A DNA stretch of 64,000 nt from CAZXGD01 sp046350455 (GTDB lineage: Bacteria > Planctomycetota > Phycisphaerae > Phycisphaerales > SM1A02), in the NCBI GenBank assembly GCA_046350455.1, contig JAXMAM010000012.1:1-64000 (forward strand), read 5' to 3'. Below the pieces are notes generated by a model. That model saw nothing but the letters and a program-made list of their open reading frames with translations, did not search any database and had not been told where the DNA came from. The stretch's first letter is position 1. Each line of letters starts with the position of its first letter. Positions 59,082 through 64,000 of the stretch are shown in pieces. The position numbers were made by a program, and so were the translations under genes.

Positions 59082-60158
59082 ATGAAACTGGACCTCGACC
59101 TCTTCAAGCGTCTGTGCGAGACACCTGGCACCTCCGGCCGCGAGGAGCGCGTGCGCGCGCTCATCGAGAGGGAGACGCTGAGCCGCGGCAAGCAGCTCTT
59201 TGACGAGCACCACGTGGACGCCATGGGCAGCCTGATCTGCACGCGCCGCGCCACCAAGGGCGCGCGCGGCAAGGGCAAGGCCACGCGCGTGCTGCTGGCC
59301 GCGCACATGGACGAGATTGGCTTCTACGTGCGGCACGTGGACGACAACGGCTTCCTGTGGCTGAACGCTGCGGGCGGCTTTGACACGCGCAACCTGTTTG
59401 CCAGCCGCGTGCTGGTCTGCACCGACAGCGGCGACTACAAGGCTGTGATGAACCCGGGTGGCAAGCCCATCCACATCGCCAGCGACGCAGACCGCGCCAA
59501 GGTGCCGGGCGTGGACGAGTTCTTCGTGGACATGGGCATGCCTGCAGCCGACGTGAAGAAGAAGGTGAAGGTGGGCGACTACGTGGTGCTGGACCAGCCC
59601 TTCATCGAGATGCCGCTGAAGGTGGTGTGCAAGGCGCTGGACAACCGCATGGCCTGCTTTGTGGCCATCGAGGCGCTGCGCCGAATCAGCCAGCGCGGGC
59701 GCAAGCATGCGGCGGACATCGTGGTGACCTTCTGCACGCAGGAGGAAGTGGGCCTGCGCGGCGCCACCACGGCCGCCAACCAGGTGGGCGCCGACATCGG
59801 CGTGGGCCTGGACGTGAACCTGGCGTGCGACACGCCTGGCGTGCCAGACACGCAGCGCGTCACCAAGCAGGGCGACGGCGCTGCCATCGGCGTGCAGGAC
59901 GGCAGCATGATCAGCGATTACCGCCTGGTGGACGAGATCACCGCTGTGGCGCGCAAGCACCGCATTCCATGTCAGCGGGCCATCCTGCCGCGCGGCGGCC
60001 AGGACGGCGCTGCCATCCAGCGCAGCGGCAAGGGCGCGCGCTGCGTGGCTATGGGAGCAGGCACGCGCTACATCCACACCACCACCGAGATGATCGACAA
60101 GCGCGACCTTGAGGCGCTGGTGGACCTGCTCACCGAGTGGCTGGTCAGCGTGGAGTAA
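59082..60158 (+). CDS. M42-family aminopeptidase
   Basis: 358 residues. LLAAHMDEIGFYV (first metal ligands), KALDNRMACFVAIEAL, FCTQEEVGLRGATTAA (catalytic Glu) and GLDVNLACDTPG fit the M42 co-catalytic zinc peptidases, which form tetrahedral 12-mers in the cytoplasm. TACCCT (59067-59072) ends nine bases before the ATG. It converges on murG, with 14 bases overlapped. Confidence 0.92.
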   Translation: MKLDLDLFKRLCETPGTSGREERVRALIERETLSRGKQLFDEHHVDAMGSLICTRRATKGARGKGKATRVLLAAHMDEIGFYVRHVDDNGFLWLNAAGGFDTRNLFASRVLVCTDSGDYKAVMNPGGKPIHIASDADRAKVPGVDEFFVDMGMPAADVKKKVKVGDYVVLDQPFIEMPLKVVCKALDNRMACFVAIEALRRISQRGRKHAADIVVTFCTQEEVGLRGATTAANQVGADIGVGLDVNLACDTPGVPDTQRVTKQGDGAAIGVQDGSMISDYRLVDEITAVARKHRIPCQRAILPRGGQDGAAIQRSGKGARCVAMGAGTRYIHTTTEMIDKRDLEALVDLLTEWLVSVE

Positions 60159-61317
60159 GCAGCGCGCGGGCGATGGTCTGGGCTGCGTCCAGGTGGGCGC
60201 GCGCGTTCAGCGCGTCTTCCATGGTGTCGCGGGCGCGGCCATCTGCAATGAGATCAGCCAGCACCACGCCGATGGACTGCAGGTTGTCCTCTGGCGCGAT
60301 GCGGTCATACGCCAGCACCGCAGCGCCAGCCTGCACCAGCGGGCGCGCGTTGGCCTCCTGGTGCAGGTCGCGGTGGTGCGGGTATGGCACAAAGACTGTT
60401 GGCACGCAGTTGATCTCTGCCTCGGCCACGCTGTTGGCGCCAGCACGGCTCAGCGCCAGTTCTGCAGCGCCCCACGCCAGGCCAATCTCATGCAGGAAGG
60501 GCTTCACCACGGCGCGCACGCCAGCGCGCTGGTAGGCGCGCTCCAGCTCCTCCACTCCAGGCGTGCTGCGTTCACCCGCCAGGTGCAGGATCTGCCAGTG
60601 CTCCAACAGCTGCCGGTGCTGCAGCGCAAAGGCCACCATGAACGTATTCAGCGAGTTGGCACCCTGGCTGGCGCCGGTCACCAGCAGCACTGGGCTGGCT
60701 GGCTCCAGGCCCAGGCTCACGCGGCACTCTGCGCGGTTGCCTGGCGCGATGGCCCGACGCCGGATGGGCATGCCCACTGTGGCCTCTGCAAACTGCGGCC
60801 GCCCAGGCGTGTCCACTGCGGTCAGCACGCGCTGAGCACGGCGCGCCACCACTCGGTTGGCGCGGCCAGGCGTGGCGTCCAGGTTCACCAGCGTGATGGG
60901 GATGCCAAGCTCCTTGGCTGCAGCGGTCACTGGGCCGGTCACAAACCCACCCAGGCTCACCACCTGCTCCACGCCCTCTTCCTGCAGCACGCGGCGCGCC
61001 TCGGCCTTGCCCTGCATGTACCCGCGCGCAAAGCGCAGCAGGCCACCGGGAGTCCAGTGCAGGCCCGCAGCAGGAATGGCCCGGAACTGCGCGCCAGCCT
61101 CGCCCAGCATCTGCGCGTCAATGGCGCGCGTGCTGCACAGGAACAGCGGGCGCACGTGCGGATCCTGCTCCAGCATCCGCTCTGCGATGGCCAGGCCAGG
61201 GCTCAGGTGCCCACCGCTGCCGCCGCCAGCCAGCGCAATGGTGCGCTGCCGCGAGCCGCCGGTTGCCTGGGTGTGCGCAGGGATCTCCGCCATGCCGGAA
61301 GCGTGTACCACACTCAT
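60145..61317 (-). CDS. murG: MurG, lipid II synthase glycosyltransferase
   Basis: 390 residues. ALAGGGSGGHLSPGLAIAER (UDP-GlcNAc/diphosphate loop), SLGGFVTGPVTAAAKELG, VTGASQGANSLN and LSRAGANSVAEAEI give the GT28 pattern. It adds GlcNAc to lipid I on the cytoplasmic side of the membrane. The first 25 residues are an extra. The start overlaps the ftsW stop (ATGA, 61314-61317). Confidence 0.95.
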   Translation of the reverse strand: MSVVHASGMAEIPAHTQATGGSRQRTIALAGGGSGGHLSPGLAIAERMLEQDPHVRPLFLCSTRAIDAQMLGEAGAQFRAIPAAGLHWTPGGLLRFARGYMQGKAEARRVLQEEGVEQVVSLGGFVTGPVTAAAKELGIPITLVNLDATPGRANRVVARRAQRVLTAVDTPGRPQFAEATVGMPIRRRAIAPGNRAECRVSLGLEPASPVLLVTGASQGANSLNTFMVAFALQHRQLLEHWQILHLAGERSTPGVEELERAYQRAGVRAVVKPFLHEIGLAWGAAELALSRAGANSVAEAEINCVPTVFVPYPHHRDLHQEANARPLVQAGAAVLAYDRIAPEDNLQSIGVVLADLIADGRARDTMEDALNARAHLDAAQTIARALLTPR

Positions 61318-62546
61318 GCTGCCACCGTTGTGTCAGTCTGGGCGGGAGCACCGGCCTCGTCGGACTCGTCACCAGGGACAGGCATTCCCAGTGCGCGGCG
61401 CTGCCGGTCTGCAGCGCGCTCCATGCTCACCAGCAGTCCCAGTGAGAGCGCAGTCAGGATCCATCCCGTGCCGCCGCGCGACATCAGCGGCAGCGCAATG
61501 CCCTTGGTGGGCGCCAGGCCAGTCACCACCATGATGTTGATGAGCGCCTGCAGGCCCACGGTCAGCACGATGCCCAGGCCCAGCAGCTGCACGGATGTGG
61601 GCAGCAGCGGCGCCTCCGTTCCATCCTGCCGGCGGCCGCGCGCAGTGACGATGGCCATGCCGCAGCCCACCAGCATCACATACAGGATCACCACTGCGCA
61701 GGCGCCCAGCATGCCCAGCTCTTCTGTGATGATGGAGTAGATGAAGTCCGTGGTGCCTTCAGGCAGGTAGCCAAACTTCTGCACGCCGTTGCCCAGGCCC
61801 CGCCCCGCCACACCGCCGCCGGCGATGGCGCTCATGGACTGGATGATGTGGTACCCAATACCTTGGCTGTCTGCATATGGGTCCAGGTAGGCCAGGATGC
61901 GGTTCACGCGGTAAGGGCTCGTGATGATGAGCCCAGCAAACGCCAGGAGACCCAGCGGTGCCAGCGCCGCCACATACACCCAGCGCACGCCAGCAGCCAG
62001 CAGCATGCAGGTGGCCACCGCCATGATCAGCGTGGCGGTGCCCAGGTCCTCGGTTGCGATGATGCCGCAGATGAACGCAGCGCCCAGCATGGGGTACAGG
62101 AAGCCCATGCGGAACTCGCCCATCCGCTCGCGGTAGCGCACGGCGTACCAGGCCAGCACCATGGGCATGCCCCACTTGACCAGTTCGCTGGGCTGCAGGC
62201 CGATGGGCCCCAGCGTGATCCAGCGCTTGGCGCCATTCACCTCGCGGCCGATGCCAGGCACATGCACCAGCAGCAGCCCCAGCAGCATGCATCCCACGAT
62301 CCAGACCAGCGGGCTGCGCCAGGAGCGCACTTCCAGCAGCTTGGGGACCGGCACAAACATGCCAATGACCAGCGCGACCGCCGCGGAGACCGCAAACCAG
62401 GTGTGCTTGCTGGTGAAGATGGAGGCAGCCGTGGTGCCCTGATCCCCTGCCGCTGAAAGGCTCAGGCTGGCCGAGTTCACCATCACCGTAGCCACGACCA
62501 GCAGGCCGACCACGGCGAGCACCAGTCCATGGCTTGCCCGCATCAT
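61314..62546 (-). CDS. ftsW: FtsW, septal SEDS peptidoglycan polymerase
   Basis: 410 residues with about ten membrane segments. GAKRWITLGPIGLQPSELVK is the SEDS signature; EDLGTATLIMAVA and GLAPTKGIALPLMSRGGTGW complete it. With murG immediately downstream, FtsW rather than RodA is likely. The tail (about 385-410) is acidic and hydrophilic. It follows miaB by 52 bases on the same strand. Confidence 0.94.
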   Translation of the reverse strand: MMRASHGLVLAVVGLLVVATVMVNSASLSLSAAGDQGTTAASIFTSKHTWFAVSAAVALVIGMFVPVPKLLEVRSWRSPLVWIVGCMLLGLLLVHVPGIGREVNGAKRWITLGPIGLQPSELVKWGMPMVLAWYAVRYRERMGEFRMGFLYPMLGAAFICGIIATEDLGTATLIMAVATCMLLAAGVRWVYVAALAPLGLLAFAGLIITSPYRVNRILAYLDPYADSQGIGYHIIQSMSAIAGGGVAGRGLGNGVQKFGYLPEGTTDFIYSIITEELGMLGACAVVILYVMLVGCGMAIVTARGRRQDGTEAPLLPTSVQLLGLGIVLTVGLQALINIMVVTGLAPTKGIALPLMSRGGTGWILTALSLGLLVSMERAADRQRRALGMPVPGDESDEAGAPAQTDTTVAA

Positions 62547-62598
62547 GGCTGGAATATCGGCTGGCTGTTGGCTGCCACCCCAAAGGATGTGCGCGCGG

Positions 62599-64000
62599 TC
62601 AGCCAGTCAGGGCGCCGCACAGGAGGAGCGGCCGGCTGCTGGTGATCTCCACCTCCCGGATGCACCCCTCCAGGGCGCTGGCAGCCTCTGAGCTGGGCAT
62701 GTCCACTGCCACAATCAGGTCACCGGGGGTACGACCCACCGCCTGGTGCCGGGGCCCCCCGGCTGGCTGGGCCGCACCCGTGCCCTGACCCACACCTGCT
62801 GGCAGGGCGCCGTCCGCTCGCCGGGCCACCACGCCCCCCACCCGCAGGGGGACCATGCCGCCTGCGGTGGCAGCGGCGGGAGCTGGTGCCTCCACGGTGC
62901 GCACCTGGTCAAACATCACGTGCACCCGGCGGCCCACCCAGGCGCGGTGCACGCGCTCGCTCACCTCGTTCTGGATGGCCAGCAGCAGGTTGTTGCGGAG
63001 GCGCTTGGTCTCCTCTGGCACATCGTCCGCAAAGCGATCAATGGCCACAGTGCCCGGCCGCGCGGAATACTTGAAGATGAAGTTGTTCTTGAAGGGCAGC
63101 TCCCGCACCAGCGCGCAGGTGGCCTCAAAGTCCTGGTCTGTCTCGCCAGGAAAGCCCACGATGATGTCGCCCGCCAGCGTGGCGTCTGGCAGGTACTGGA
63201 AGACCCGCGCTGCAAACTCGCGGTACTCCGCAACCGTGTAGCCGCGGTTCATGCGGGCCAGCACTGCGTCGCTGCCGCTCTGCGCGGGCGCGTGCAGGTA
63301 GCGGCAGATGCGCGGGCACGCCTGCATCACCTCCAGCACGTCGGGGCCGAAGTCCCTGGGGTAGCTGGTCACAAAGCGCAGGCGCTGCAGGTGCGGCACC
63401 TGGTCGTGGATGCGCTGCAGGAGCTGCGCGAACGTGGTCACGCGCTGCGCGGCATCCACTGGCTTGCGGAAGGACTGCAGACCAGGGCCCACCTGCGGAG
63501 CCTCGCGCCCGCCCACTGTGAGCGCCATGCCATGCACGTAGCGATAGTGGTTCACCGTCTGCCCAAGCAGCGTGATTTCAGCCACGCCCGCATCGGCCAG
63601 ACGCCTGCACTCGTCCACAATGTCCTGCGGCGGGCGGTGCACTTCCGCGCCGCGTGTGTAGGGCACCACGCAGTACGTGCAGAACTTGTTGCAGCCGCGG
63701 GTGATGCGCACGTACGCGCTTCGCGCTGCTGCACCGCTGCGCGGCTCAAACGCACGCGAAAGGTCCAGCATCTCCAGGTTGTCCTGCGCTGCACTCAGCG
63801 TGGCGGCGCGGCGGCTGGTGTTGCCCGCCAGCGCCACGCGCTGCTCGCGCGCAGGGCGCGCAGTGGTGTCGTCCAGGTGCATGGTGCGGCGCACGTTGTC
63901 AATCAGAAGCGGCAGCTGGTCCAGCGCGCCTGGCCCGCACAGGATGTCAATCTGCGGATGCCGGCGCAGGATGTCCTCGCCGTCGCGTTCAGCCATGCAG
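62599..64000 (-). CDS. miaB: MiaB, tRNA methylthiotransferase (5' truncated by window)
   Basis: About 467 residues are visible; the N-terminal 90 or so, with two of the three cluster-I cysteines, lie outside. The first visible residues CMAERDGEDILRRHPQ include the third. The radical-SAM motif is GCNKFCTYCVVPYTRG. LRFVTSYPRDF, GDIIVGFPGETDQDFE and FKYSARPGT are family motifs. The enzyme adds methylthio to i6A37 of tRNA. The C-terminal TRAM domain is interrupted by a Gly/Ala/Pro-rich insertion of about 60 residues. The M at 63996 is internal, not the start. Confidence 0.93.
   Translation of the reverse strand, partial: CMAERDGEDILRRHPQIDILCGPGALDQLPLLIDNVRRTMHLDDTTARPAREQRVALAGNTSRRAATLSAAQDNLEMLDLSRAFEPRSGAAARSAYVRITRGCNKFCTYCVVPYTRGAEVHRPPQDIVDECRRLADAGVAEITLLGQTVNHYRYVHGMALTVGGREAPQVGPGLQSFRKPVDAAQRVTTFAQLLQRIHDQVPHLQRLRFVTSYPRDFGPDVLEVMQACPRICRYLHAPAQSGSDAVLARMNRGYTVAEYREFAARVFQYLPDATLAGDIIVGFPGETDQDFEATCALVRELPFKNNFIFKYSARPGTVAIDRFADDVPEETKRLRNNLLLAIQNEVSERVHRAWVGRRVHVMFDQVRTVEAPAPAAATAGGMVPLRVGGVVARRADGALPAGVGQGTGAAQPAGGPRHQAVGRTPGDLIVAVDMPSSEAASALEGCIREVEITSSRPLLLCGALTG

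Overview
The window is GC-rich, dense bacterial DNA. The gene set points to a planctomycete, most likely of the class Phycisphaerae. The reasons are the futalosine-pathway gene mqnA, peptidoglycan genes (murA, murG, ftsW, alr), cyanobacterial-type fused ThiE, large membrane proteins with a zinc ribbon plus a 'LERWRLRHGQYP' tail, tandem TPR-sulfotransferases, and few Shine-Dalgarno sequences. The assignment is inferred from gene content; there is no rRNA or tRNA gene to check it.

Layout. 1-390: 5' part of mnmG. 495-5255: pepA and two TPR-sulfotransferase paralogues. 5269-8503: rpiB, a low-mass phosphatase, two small unknown genes and dnaN. 8647-11368: a secreted redoxin, a wrecked DsbD-like gene and a rhodanese-like lipoprotein. 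11376-18661: an isolated atpG, a PhnP-like hydrolase, thiE, a Tat-type superoxide dismutase, a lipoprotein, an amidohydrolase and a site-2 protease. 18866-20832: rpsP-trmD-rplS-queD. 20797-21665: a RAYT (REP-associated transposase) element. 21682-23121: a VOC protein and coaD. 23480-32607: five tandem paralogous zinc-ribbon membrane proteins, one of them broken. 32604-33997: a hotdog-ACP-hotdog lipid cluster. 34068-39197: ftsK, a CPBP protease, rplM-rpsI. 39194-43101 (minus): alr, mqnA and a large multi-HTH protein. 43202-50305: DEAD-family helicase, psuG, rho, two MCE proteins and a SpoU methylase. 50366-56647: murA, FNR, a TPR protein, rpsR, a degenerate GGDEF protein and a phosphoesterase. 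56566-64000: mvaB, a small membrane protein, ygfZ, an M42 peptidase, murG, ftsW and a partial miaB.

Three window-wide patterns stand out. First, a REP-like 33-bp repeat occurs as inward-facing pairs in three places. One pair encloses a RAYT transposase; the other two look like small derivatives, and their outer ends lie beside the start sites of four genes. Second, more than twenty start codons have a TANNNT hexamer ending 6-11 nt upstream, which suggests that leaderless transcripts are common. Third, the zinc-ribbon membrane-protein array is a large expanded family of unknown function.

Most of the window is housekeeping. Translation and RNA genes (mnmG, miaB, trmD, rpsP, rplS, rplM, rpsI, rpsR, rho, psuG) are interleaved with envelope genes (murA, murG, ftsW, alr, MCE proteins, FabZ-like/ACP) and redox genes (sod, FNR, redoxin). 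Frameshift clusters at 9503-10468 and 25480-26100 could be real decay or local sequence error; the window alone cannot decide.
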